In this document: piece after piece, positions 54,113-62,511 of the stretch
How the letters are laid out: each line of letters begins with the position of its first letter
Numbering within the stretch: position 1 is the first letter of the stretch
Source: Janthinobacterium tructae
GTDB lineage: Bacteria > Pseudomonadota > Gammaproteobacteria > Burkholderiales > Burkholderiaceae_D
Direction of reading: 5' to 3'
Assembly: GCF_006517255.1 (NCBI RefSeq)
Contig: NZ_CP041185.1
Coordinates: 2,480,001 to 2,544,000, forward strand
Length of the DNA stretch: 64,000 bases
The notes under the pieces: model-generated
Seen by the model: only the letters and a program-made list of their open reading frames with translations
Databases searched by the model: none
Told to the model about the DNA's origin: nothing
Position numbers and translations under genes: made by a program

Positions 54113-56968
54113 TTACTTGGTCAGGATAAAACCCTTCAGCTTCGAGAATGCCGTTTCCAGCAGATCTTTTTGCTGGGCGTAGTGCTTGTCATAGTAACCG
54201 ACAGCAGGCGACGCCGAAGCAGGACGGCCGGCGTAAGCCAGACGCTGACCCGATTCCAGGCCTTCGAAGATGTTGTGCTGGATCTGGAACCAGGCGCCCT
54301 GGTTTTGCGGCTCGTCCTGGGCCCATACGACTTCGACCAGGTTCGGGAACTTCTTCAGTTCAGCAGCGAACGACTTGTGCGGGAACGGATACAGCTGTTC
54401 CAGGCGCACGATGGCCGTGTCGGTCTGGCCGCGTGTCTTGCGTGCGTTGACCAGGTCGTAGTAGACCTTGCCCGAGCAGGCGACGACGCGCTTGACTTTC
54501 TTGGCATCGATTTTGTCGTCGACTTCGCCGATGACGGTCTGGAAACCACCCTTGGACAGGTCGGTCAGCGGCGAACCGGCATCCTTGTTGCGCAACAGCG
54601 ACTTCGGCGTCAGGATGACCAGCGGCTTGCGGAACTGGCGCACCATCTGGCGGCGCAGCAAATGGAAGATCTGCGCAGCCGTCGTCGGCTGCACCACTTG
54701 CATGTTGTTGTCTGCGCACAGCTGCAGGAAACGCTCCGGACGCGCGGACGAGTGCTCAGGACCCTGGCCTTCGTAACCATGCGGCAGCATCATGACCAGG
54801 CCCGAAGCGCGGCCCCACTTCACTTCGCCGGAGCTGATGAATTGGTCGATCACCACTTGCGCGCCGTTGGCGAAGTCGCCGAACTGGGCTTCCCAGATCG
54901 TCAGGGTGTTCGGTTCAGCGGTCGAGTAGCCGTATTCGAAGGCCAGTACGGCTTCTTCGGACAGCACCGAGTCGATGACGGTGAACGGCGCCTGGTTGTC
55001 CGACACGTTTTGCAGCGGAATGTAAGTACCTGCATCCCAACGCTCGCGGTTTTGATCATGCAAGACGGCGTGGCGGTGCACGAAGGTGCCGCGGCCGGCG
55101 TCCTGGCCCGTCAGGCGGATGGCGTAGCCGGACGATACCAGCGAAGCGTAGGCCAGGTGTTCGCCCATGCCCCAGTCCAGGTTCATTTCGCCACGGCCCA
55201 TGGTGCCACGGTCGCCCAGTACTTTTTCAACCAGCGAGTGGACCTTGAAGTCTTCCGGCACGCTGGTGATGCGGCTGGCCAGGCGTTTCAGTTCCGTCAT
55301 CGGCACGGCGGTGTCGGCCGAATCGGTCCATTTCTTGTTCAGGAACGGCAGCCAGTCGACGGCGTACTTGTTCTTGAAGTTCGAGATGACAGGATCGACG
55401 GTATGCTTGCCGGCGTCCATGGCGTCGCGGAAAGCGGCCACCATCTTGTCGCCGCCATCGGCAGGGATCACGCCTTGTGCTACCAGCTTGTCCGCGTACA
55501 GCTTGCGGGTGCCTGGATGCTGGCCGATCTTCTTGTACATCAGTGGCTGCGTCAGTGCCGGCGTATCTTGCTCGTTGTGGCCAAGCTTACGGTAGCAGAT
55601 GATGTCGAGGACGATGTCCTTCTTGAATTCCATGCGGTAGTCGAGCGCGATTTGCGTCGCCAGCACCACGGCTTCAGGATCATCGGCATTGATGTGCAGG
55701 ACCGGTGCTTCGATCATCTTGACGACGTCCGAGCAGTACAGGGTCGAGCGTGCATCGCGCGGGTCCGAGGTGGTGAAACCGATCTGGTTGTTGATCACGA
55801 TATGCACCGTGCCGCCCGTATGGTAGCCACGGGTTTGCGCCAGATTCAGCGTTTCCATGACCACGCCCTGGCCGGCGAAAGCGGCATCGCCGTGCACCAG
55901 GATAGGCAGCACTTGCGCGCCCTGCGCATCGCCGCGGCGATCCATGCGGGCCTTGACGGAACCTTCGACCACAGGGTTGACGATTTCCAGGTGCGACGGG
56001 TTGAACGCCAGCGACAGGTGGACCGGGCCGCCTGCGGTGGAGATGTCCGACGAGAAGCCTTGATGGTACTTCACGTCGCCGGCAGGCAGGTCGTCGCCAT
56101 GCTTGCCTTCGAATTCTTCGAACAGTTCCTGTGGCGCCTTGCCCAGAGTGTTCACCAGTACGTTCAGGCGGCCGCGGTGGGCCATGCCGATAACGATTTC
56201 CTGCACGCCTTTTTCGCCGGCGCGCTGGATGGTTTCATCCATCGAGGCGATGAAGGTTTCGCCGCCTTCCAGGGAGAAGCGCTTCTGGCCCACGTAACGG
56301 GTGTGCAGATAGCGTTCCAGGCCTTCAGCCGCGGTCAGGCGGTCGAGGATGTGGATTTTTTTCTCTGGGGTGAAATTCGGGGTGGAGCGGATCGATTCCA
56401 GCTTCTCTTGCAACCAGCGCTTTTCGGCCGGATCGGAGATGTACATGAATTCGGCACCGATCGAACGCGTGTAGGTGTCGCGCAGATAGTTGAGCAGATC
56501 GCGCAGGGTGGCGGTCTCGGGGCCAAAATAGGTATTGCTGATGTTGAACACGGTGTCCATGTCCGCGTCGGTGAAACCGTAGAAGCTCGGCTCGAGCTCA
56601 GGGATCATCGGGCGTTCCTGGCGTTGCAGTGGATCCAGATTGGCCCAGTGCGAACCGAGGTAGCGGTAAGCGGCGATCAGTTGCGTTGCAGCAACACGCT
56701 TGCGGCCCATTTCAGCATCGAAGGAAGCGGTCACTGTACGGATCGGACCTGCTTTTGCGCGCTCGGCGAACGAGGCGACGACGGAGGCATGCGCCACGTC
56801 AGGCTTGTTGCTGCCATCGACTGCAGGCACATGCTGCATGGCGTCGAAATAGGCGCGCCAGTTGTCCGGTACCGAACCTGGGTTATTGAGATACGCTTCG
56901 TACAGATCTTCCACGTACGGAGCATTCCCACCGAACAGGTAGGAGTTGGACGTAAATTGTTGCATCAT
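54113..56968 (-). CDS. sucA: 2-oxoglutarate dehydrogenase E1 component
   Basis: A 951-aa thiamine diphosphate enzyme that decarboxylates 2-oxoglutarate in the TCA cycle. The E1o N-terminal motif YLFGGNAPYVEDLYEAYL, the ThDP-binding GHRGRLN-type segment (IGMAHRGRLNVLVNTLGK), SGYAIRLTGQDAGRGTFVHR and SARPERFLQL are present. I start at ATG 56968 (MMQQFTSNSY) because AAGG lies eight bases before it; a GTG at 56977 adds three residues. The 240 bases upstream are AT-rich and probably hold the promoter. Confidence 0.97.
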   Translation of the reverse strand: MMQQFTSNSYLFGGNAPYVEDLYEAYLNNPGSVPDNWRAYFDAMQHVPAVDGSNKPDVAHASVVASFAERAKAGPIRTVTASFDAEMGRKRVAATQLIAAYRYLGSHWANLDPLQRQERPMIPELEPSFYGFTDADMDTVFNISNTYFGPETATLRDLLNYLRDTYTRSIGAEFMYISDPAEKRWLQEKLESIRSTPNFTPEKKIHILDRLTAAEGLERYLHTRYVGQKRFSLEGGETFIASMDETIQRAGEKGVQEIVIGMAHRGRLNVLVNTLGKAPQELFEEFEGKHGDDLPAGDVKYHQGFSSDISTAGGPVHLSLAFNPSHLEIVNPVVEGSVKARMDRRGDAQGAQVLPILVHGDAAFAGQGVVMETLNLAQTRGYHTGGTVHIVINNQIGFTTSDPRDARSTLYCSDVVKMIEAPVLHINADDPEAVVLATQIALDYRMEFKKDIVLDIICYRKLGHNEQDTPALTQPLMYKKIGQHPGTRKLYADKLVAQGVIPADGGDKMVAAFRDAMDAGKHTVDPVISNFKNKYAVDWLPFLNKKWTDSADTAVPMTELKRLASRITSVPEDFKVHSLVEKVLGDRGTMGRGEMNLDWGMGEHLAYASLVSSGYAIRLTGQDAGRGTFVHRHAVLHDQNRERWDAGTYIPLQNVSDNQAPFTVIDSVLSEEAVLAFEYGYSTAEPNTLTIWEAQFGDFANGAQVVIDQFISSGEVKWGRASGLVMMLPHGYEGQGPEHSSARPERFLQLCADNNMQVVQPTTAAQIFHLLRRQMVRQFRKPLVILTPKSLLRNKDAGSPLTDLSKGGFQTVIGEVDDKIDAKKVKRVVACSGKVYYDLVNARKTRGQTDTAIVRLEQLYPFPHKSFAAELKKFPNLVEVVWAQDEPQNQGAWFQIQHNIFEGLESGQRLAYAGRPASASPAVGYYDKHYAQQKDLLETAFSKLKGFILTK

Positions 56969-57208
56969 ATTGCTCACCTTTCTTCGCGCTTCGCGAGATT
57001 AGCGGGTTAATCTAACCTTCCGCGACACGGCCTGACCGGTTAGCGGATTGCACATCAAGTTGTGGGGAAGGGCTTTTTTCTTGCGCCAGCATTCTGCATA
57101 CCGTCATTTAGAATAGCACGCGGTATTGTAACGCAACAACTGCAAGTTGAATTTATTTGGCAAGCAAATGTAAGCTTGGTGCTTGATTTTCCCGGGCTTG
57201 CCAGCCTG

Positions 57209-58195
57209 TTACTGTTGTGCTTCCGGCACTTTCACGCCCGCGCTGGCGTGCCGCTTGCGCCCGACTGGTCTGCCAGATGACGGCGCCGCCGCGATGGCCG
57301 CCAGCCAATCGGCATCGCCGGCAAACCAGTCCACCAGGAAGTCGAGCATGGTGCGCAGCAGCGGCGACATGTGCTGGCGCGAGGTATAGATGCCGTAGAT
57401 GCCCATGTCCTGCGGCTGATAGGCGGGCAACAGTTCCACCAGTTGCCCGCTGGCGATCAGCGGCGCGGCCGAATAGCGCGGCTGCATGGCGATGCCGGCC
57501 CCCGCCACCGTCGCCACCAGCAGCACCAGCGATTCATTTGCCGACAGGCGGCCGCTGACGGGGACAGTGAGCGCTTCCCCGTCGTGCGTGAACTGCCATA
57601 AGCTCTTGCCGAAATACGTATAGGTCAGGCAGTTATGCAGGGCCAGATCCTCCGCCCGGCGCGGCGTGCCGTGCGCCGCCAGGTACGATGGTGCAGCGCA
57701 CACCACCGAGGCGCAACTGGCCAGCTGGCGCGCGATCAGGTTCGGTTCGAGCGCGTTCGTGATGCGGATCGCCAGGTCGATGCGCTGCTCCACCAGGTTG
57801 ACGGCGCGGTTCTCCATCTGCAGGTCGACAGCAGCGCGCGGGTAGCGCCGCAGGTAAGCGGTCACTGCCCCAGCGAGCGCCGTCTGCGCCAGCGATTGCG
57901 AGCAAGTAATGCGCAGCAAGCCGTGCGGCGTGTCGATTCCCCCGGGCGAGGCAACGGCCATGGCGCCGGCCACTTCCAGCATCTGGCGGCAGCGCGCCAG
58001 GGTCGCTTCGCCCGCATCCGTCAGGCTCAAACGACGCGTGGTGCGATGCAGCAGACGCGCCCCCGCCCACTGCTCCATCTCGGCCATGTAGCGCGTCACC
58101 ATGGCACGCGACATAGCGAGCGCCTCGCTGGCAGCCACCATGCTGCCGCGTTCGGCAATGGCGACAAATACTTGTGCGGCGGTGATGCGGTCCAT
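57209..58195 (-). CDS. LysR-family transcriptional regulator
   Basis: A 328-aa LysR-type regulator: ITAAQVFVAIAERGSMVAAS and SRAMVTRYMAEMEQWAG form the winged helix, followed by a co-inducer domain (DLAIRITNALEPNLIARQLA). AAGGGAG eight bases before ATG 58195 sets the start. The C-terminus is unusually basic (GRPVGRKRHASAG). It is divergent from the decayed MBL-fold gene and stands in the segment that separates gltA from odhA. Confidence 0.9.
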   Translation of the reverse strand: MDRITAAQVFVAIAERGSMVAASEALAMSRAMVTRYMAEMEQWAGARLLHRTTRRLSLTDAGEATLARCRQMLEVAGAMAVASPGGIDTPHGLLRITCSQSLAQTALAGAVTAYLRRYPRAAVDLQMENRAVNLVEQRIDLAIRITNALEPNLIARQLASCASVVCAAPSYLAAHGTPRRAEDLALHNCLTYTYFGKSLWQFTHDGEALTVPVSGRLSANESLVLLVATVAGAGIAMQPRYSAAPLIASGQLVELLPAYQPQDMGIYGIYTSRQHMSPLLRTMLDFLVDWFAGDADWLAAIAAAPSSGRPVGRKRHASAGVKVPEAQQ

Positions 58196-58312
58196 GCGGA
58201 TACTCCCTTGATTCATCCGATCCATGCAACTAAGTATTGCAATCTACCCTATTTGTCGCATTTGGTCGAAAGGATAATATGCAGCAAGAGTATCGAATAG
58301 CGAAAGAATCCT

Positions 58313-58768
58313 ATGCTGGCACGCGCCACCCTTCCTTACCGCACGCTGGAAACCTTCCAACTGGACGTGCTGGGCTGCGCACCCTCCACCTCAATACTGT
58401 TGAGCGGCGTGGCGGATGCCATCCTGATCAACGCCCAGTTCCTGCGCAACGATGCGACGCAGTTAGCGCACACCATCGCCGCCAGCGGCAAGCGCCTGAC
58501 CACCATCTATATCAGTGCGGCCGAACCGCAAGCCTATTTCGGCCTGGGCGTATTGCAGCAAGCCTTTCCGCAAGCCCACATCCTCGCCAGCGGCGCCACG
58601 GTCGAGGCGATCCGCCGCCAAGCCGGTGCCAGGGTCGCCCACTGGGGCGGCATCCTCAAGCACAATGCGCCGCGCCGCATCGTCATGCCCCAGCCCTATG
58701 AGGGCGACAGCCTGCAACTGGAGGGCCGGCACATTGCCTTGCGCCAGCTGGAAGCGGCATTCAACTGA
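58313..58768 (+). pseudogene. Truncated MBL-fold hydrolase remnant with lost metal ligands
   Basis: A 151-aa frame aligns in character with the first half of metallo-beta-lactamase-fold hydrolases: STSILLSGVADAILINAQF, RLTTIYISAAEPQAYFGLGV and VLQQAFPQAHILAS. Where the family has the zinc motif SHxHPDHYFG, this protein has S68-AAEPQAYFG, so all four ligand positions are replaced (to A, E, Q and A). It stops about half-way, and the next gene lies on the other strand. It is therefore either a decayed copy or a short protein reusing the fold. The start at ATG 58313 has only a weak GAAAGA site. It is divergent from the LysR regulator. Confidence 0.7.
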
Positions 58769-58779
58769 CACCCCGCGTC

Positions 58780-59322
58780 TTACAAGGCAGCCAGGTAGCG
58801 TTCATACGCTTGCGCGCTGCGCGCCAGCCGCTCGGCATAGCCCACCTCCTTCGGCCCGTCTTCCGCGCCATAAAAGGCAAAGAAGCGGCGCTTGTCGGCG
58901 CCGATATACGCCAGGGTGACATCAAACGGCGCCAGCAGCTGCGCCAGGGTGACGCTCCACTTGCCTTGCGGCGTGAAGTCCTGCTGCCGGATGCCGGCCG
59001 TGACGGCCAGCGCCACCTTGCGGCCCTGGAAGGCATCGCCGCCCGTGCCGTAAGCCCAGCCATACGCCAGCACCTCATCGAGCCACTGCTTCATCATGGG
59101 CGGACAGTTAAACCAGTACACGGGGAACTGCAAGACCACATTGGCGTGCGCCTCCACCAGCGCCTGTTCGCACGCCACATCGATTTTTCCTTCCGGATAA
59201 GCCTGGTACACATCATGAATGGTGTAACGGTCAGGATACTGCGCCAGTTCCTGCAGCCAGCGCTTGTTGGCCACCGACGTGGCGATCGAGGGATGGAAGA
59301 CGATTACGAGGGTTTTCATCAT
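58780..59322 (-). CDS. NAD(P)H-dependent oxidoreductase (flavodoxin-like fold, KefF/YwrO type)
   Basis: A 180-aa NAD(P)H:quinone or azo-type reductase of the flavodoxin-like family. MKTLVIVFHPS at the N-terminus, the FMN-side VLQFPVYWFNCPPMMKQWLDEVL and TAGIRQQDFTPQG are typical. AGGAG precedes the double ATG (59322). It lies 224 bases downstream of an HxlR regulator, which commonly controls such enzymes under electrophile stress. Its end lies 11 bases from the end of the convergent MBL remnant. Confidence 0.88.
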   Translation of the reverse strand: MMKTLVIVFHPSIATSVANKRWLQELAQYPDRYTIHDVYQAYPEGKIDVACEQALVEAHANVVLQFPVYWFNCPPMMKQWLDEVLAYGWAYGTGGDAFQGRKVALAVTAGIRQQDFTPQGKWSVTLAQLLAPFDVTLAYIGADKRRFFAFYGAEDGPKEVGYAERLARSAQAYERYLAAL

Positions 59323-59546
59323 GCTGCTCTCCTGAAGTGAAATGGATGCACCGGCCCCACACTCTCAGGAAAGCAGGCAAGCCGGTACCCTGCCCCGTGG
59401 CGCGCAGCATGTGGCCGCGCGCCTGCAAAGACAGAAACAGCATAGCCATACCGGGTACTTTTCACAAGTACGCACATTGACTGCTCATACAGGAAGAAAG
59501 GTAAGTAATCTGGCGATGAACAGCCCCTCGGGCATGCACATGCGGG

Positions 59547-59888
59547 TCAGACTGGCTGGTGCCGCTCGCCCCACTCGCACAAGGTATGCAGCACGGGGAT
59601 CAGCGAGGCGCCCTTGCTGGACAGCGAGTATTCAACCTTGGGCGGCACTTGCGGATACTCCTTGCGGACGATCAGCGCATCGGCCTCCAGCTCCTTCAGC
59701 ACGACGCTGAGGGTCTTGAAGGCGATGCCGCCGAGATGGCGCTTGAGTTCGTTGTGCCGCAGCACCGTATTTTCCGCCAGCGCGTACAGGATCAGCATCT
59801 TGTATTTGCCACCGATCAGCGACAAGGTGTAGCCAAATGCCGTATCGCCGAGGGCCACGCCACCGGGGGCGCAGGTTTCTTCATTCAT
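59547..59888 (-). CDS. HxlR-family transcriptional regulator
   Basis: A 113-aa winged-helix regulator: GGKYKMLILYALAENTVLRH, ELKRHLGGIAFKTLSVVLKE and VEYSLSSKGASLIPVLHTL are the family's helices. Two Cys near the ends (C6 in EETCAP and one in LCEWGERH) could sense redox or electrophiles. AGGAAG before ATG 59888 sets the start. It probably controls the NAD(P)H oxidoreductase downstream. Confidence 0.87.
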   Translation of the reverse strand: MNEETCAPGGVALGDTAFGYTLSLIGGKYKMLILYALAENTVLRHNELKRHLGGIAFKTLSVVLKELEADALIVRKEYPQVPPKVEYSLSSKGASLIPVLHTLCEWGERHQPV

Positions 59889-59937
59889 CGCGTTGTGCTT
59901 CCTGTTGATCCAGGGGCTGAGCATAACAGCCCGGCAT

Positions 59938-59964
59938 AAAAAAACGGGCCGAAGCCCGTTTTTG
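59938..59964 (-). terminator. Rho-independent terminator after gltA
   Basis: ACGGGC-CGAA-GCCCGT with A7 on one side and T5 on the other, 22 bases after the gltA stop on the minus strand. It insulates the sdh-gltA transcript from the accessory genes that follow. Confidence 0.92.
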
Positions 59965-59985
59965 TTTGCTCGATACCGCTCTGGA

Positions 59986-61287
59986 TTAACGCTTGTCCAG
60001 TGGCAGTACTTCGCGCGTCGTCGAACCGACGAACAGCTGGCGCGGACGGCCGATTTTTTGCTCTGGGTCGGCGATCATTTCGTTCCACTGGGCGATCCAG
60101 CCGATCGTACGGGCCATAGCGAAGATACCGGTGAACAGCGACACCGGGATGCCCAGCGCCGATTGCACGATGCCCGAGTAGAAGTCGACGTTCGGATACA
60201 GTTTGCGCGATACGAAGTAGTCGTCGTTCAGTGCAATCTTTTCCAGTTCCATCGCCAGCTTGAACAGCGGATCGTCTTGCAGACCCAGTTCTTGCAGCAC
60301 TTCGTAGCAGGTTTCACGCATCAGCTTGGCGCGTGGATCGAAGTTCTTGTACACGCGGTGGCCAAAGCCCATCAGCTTGACGCCGGAGTTCTTGTCCTTG
60401 ACCTGCTCGATGAAGGCAGGGATGTTCTCGACGGTGCCGATTTCTTTCAGCATGTTGAGTGCCGCTTCGTTGGCGCCGCCGTGGGCAGGGCCCCACAGGC
60501 AGGCGATACCGGCAGCGATACAGGCGAACGGGTTGGCGCCCGACGAACCGGCCAGACGGACGGTCGAAGTCGATGCGTTTTGCTCGTGGTCCGCGTGCAG
60601 GATCAGGATGCGGTCCAGAGCGCGCACCAGCACGTCGTTAACCTTGTACTCTTCGCACGGATTGGCGAACATCATGTGCATGAAGTTGGCGCTGTACGAC
60701 AGGTCGTTGCGTGGGTACACGAACGGCTGGCCGACCGAGTACTTGTAGGTCATGGCGACCAGGGTTGGCATCTTGGCGATCAGGCGGATGGCCGACACTT
60801 CGCGGTGATGCGGGTCGTTGATGTCCAGCGAATCGTGGTAGAACGATGCCAGCGCGCCGACGGTGCCCACCAGGACCGACATCGGATGCGCGTCGCGGCG
60901 GAAGCCACGGAAGAAGAATTGCATCTGTTCGTGCACCATCGTGTGCTTGGTGACGGTGTCGACGAACTTGGCTTTCTGTGCCGCGTTCGGCAGTTCGCCG
61001 TTCAGCAGCAGGTAGCACGATTCCATGAAGTCGGCGTTGACGGCCAACTGTTCGATCGGGTAACCACGGTACAGCAGCTCGCCCTTGTCGCCGTCGATGT
61101 AGGTGATCGACGAGTTGCAGGCGGCCGTCGACATAAAGCCTGGGTCGTAGGTGAACTTGCCGCTACCGGCGTACAGTTTGCGGATGTCGATGACGTCCGG
61201 GCCAACCGTGCCTTTGTAGATTGGAAATTCAAGCGATGGGCTGCCATCGGAGAACGACAGGGTAGCTTTTGTGTCAGAGATATTCAT
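59986..61287 (-). CDS. gltA: Citrate synthase
   Basis: A 433-aa type II citrate synthase. FAYDPGF-like N-terminal region ([15 protein letters not shown]), the catalytic His in HGGANEAAL and the [11 protein letters not shown] motif with its catalytic Asp region are visible. The length and the extra N-terminal beta domain fit the hexameric, NADH-sensitive form of Gram-negative bacteria. ATG 61287 follows AAGGAAGAG. It lies downstream of sdhE in the usual betaproteobacterial order. Confidence 0.97.
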   Translation of the reverse strand: MNISDTKATLSFSDGSPSLEFPIYKGTVGPDVIDIRKLYAGSGKFTYDPGFMSTAACNSSITYIDGDKGELLYRGYPIEQLAVNADFMESCYLLLNGELPNAAQKAKFVDTVTKHTMVHEQMQFFFRGFRRDAHPMSVLVGTVGALASFYHDSLDINDPHHREVSAIRLIAKMPTLVAMTYKYSVGQPFVYPRNDLSYSANFMHMMFANPCEEYKVNDVLVRALDRILILHADHEQNASTSTVRLAGSSGANPFACIAAGIACLWGPAHGGANEAALNMLKEIGTVENIPAFIEQVKDKNSGVKLMGFGHRVYKNFDPRAKLMRETCYEVLQELGLQDDPLFKLAMELEKIALNDDYFVSRKLYPNVDFYSGIVQSALGIPVSLFTGIFAMARTIGWIAQWNEMIADPEQKIGRPRQLFVGSTTREVLPLDKR

Positions 61288-61409
61288 GGGCTCTTCCTTC
61301 TCGGGAGTGAGTCGAAATAAAAAATCAAAAATTCTGGCTGCAATTCGCACCGCACTCGGCAGTGCTACAGCGCGCCACTCGCACCGTTTGCAATATATCG
61401 CCCAGGCGT

Positions 61410-61691
61410 CTAGGCAATGCGCAGTCGTTGCAGCAGTGCGCGCACATGCGGCAGATCGACTTCGCCTTCCGGCTCTTTACGGGCCAGTACCAGATCCATT
61501 AACGCATTGTCCGATAAATCCAGCAAACGCGTCAGCGCGTCAACTTCTTCATCGGTCAATTCGGTTTCATACGCATCGAGAAAACGGGTCAGGATAATGT
61601 CGTTTTCCAGCAAGCCACGGCGTGAACGCCAGCGCAGGCGGGCGCGGTTGGCCGGGTCGGCCTGATGCGAGGACAAAATTGATTCTGTCAT
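61410..61691 (-). CDS. sdhE: SdhE, FAD assembly factor for succinate dehydrogenase
   Basis: A 93-aa helical protein with the conserved [10 protein letters not shown] (RGxxE) motif needed to flavinylate SdhA. It starts [26 protein letters not shown] at 61691. It sits between sdhB and gltA, 100 bases after sdhB, with the same direction. Confidence 0.94.
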   Translation of the reverse strand: MTESILSSHQADPANRARLRWRSRRGLLENDIILTRFLDAYETELTDEEVDALTRLLDLSDNALMDLVLARKEPEGEVDLPHVRALLQRLRIA

Positions 61692-61791
61692 TTGGTTTAC
61701 CACTTTACGTACTGCTTTGCAGGCGCCGCCTGCAGGCAAGAGAGGATACCCTCTTCCCGCAAACGGCGCCCGGCGGATGCGATCAGACGAA

Positions 61792-62502
61792 TCAGATCGC
61801 GCGGCGGACCATCAATTCCTTGATCTTGCCGATCGCCTTGTTCGGGTTCAAGCCTTTCGGGCAAACGTCGACGCAGTTCATGATCGAATGGCAGCGGAAC
61901 AGGCGGTACGGGTCTTCCAGGTTGTCCAGACGCGCGCCGGTGGCTTCGTCGCGCGAATCGGCGATGAAGCGGTAGGCTTGCAGCAGGCCGGCCGGGCCGA
62001 CGAATTTGTCCGGATTCCACCAGAACGACGGGCACGACGTGGAGCAGCATGCACACAGGATGCACTCGTACAGGCCATCGAGTTCTTCGCGCTGTTCCGG
62101 CGACTGCAGGCGTTCTTTTTCAGGCGGGATCGAATCGTTGATCAGGAACGGCTTGATCGAATCGTACTGCTTGAAAAATTGCGTCATGTCGACGATCAGA
62201 TCGCGGATGACCGGCAAACCTGGCAACGGACGCAGCACGATAGGCTCCGACAGTTCGTTCAGGTTGGTGGTGCATGCCAGGCCGTTCTTGCCGTTGATGT
62301 TCATCGCGTCCGAACCGCACACGCCTTCACGGCACGAGCGGCGCAGGGCCAGCGAGTCATCGACGTCCGCCTTGATGCGCTGCAGTGCGTCGAGCAGCAT
62401 CTTGTCGGTGTCTTTCAGTTCGACCGTCAGGTCTTGCATGTACGGCTTGGCATCCTGGTCAGGATCGTAGCGGTAGATTTTGAATTTGAGAGTGCGTGCC
62501 AT
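61792..62502 (-). CDS. sdhB: Succinate dehydrogenase iron-sulfur subunit
   Basis: A 236-aa SdhB linking the flavin subunit to quinone. The [2Fe-2S] ligands are in CREGVCGSDAMNINGKNG, the [4Fe-4S] in CILCACCSTSCPS and the [3Fe-4S] in CHSIMNCVDVCPKG. It starts nine bases after sdhA. Confidence 0.97.
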   Translation of the reverse strand: MARTLKFKIYRYDPDQDAKPYMQDLTVELKDTDKMLLDALQRIKADVDDSLALRRSCREGVCGSDAMNINGKNGLACTTNLNELSEPIVLRPLPGLPVIRDLIVDMTQFFKQYDSIKPFLINDSIPPEKERLQSPEQREELDGLYECILCACCSTSCPSFWWNPDKFVGPAGLLQAYRFIADSRDEATGARLDNLEDPYRLFRCHSIMNCVDVCPKGLNPNKAIGKIKELMVRRAI

Positions 62503-62511
62503 GGTATAGCC

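Noticed and set aside
54059..57010. A 983-codon open frame on the plus strand opposite odhA
   Set aside because: It is the complement of a well-supported E1 gene in a GC-rich genome, where antisense frames stay open by codon bias. Its translation is Arg/His/Val/Asp-rich with no domain and no ribosome site.
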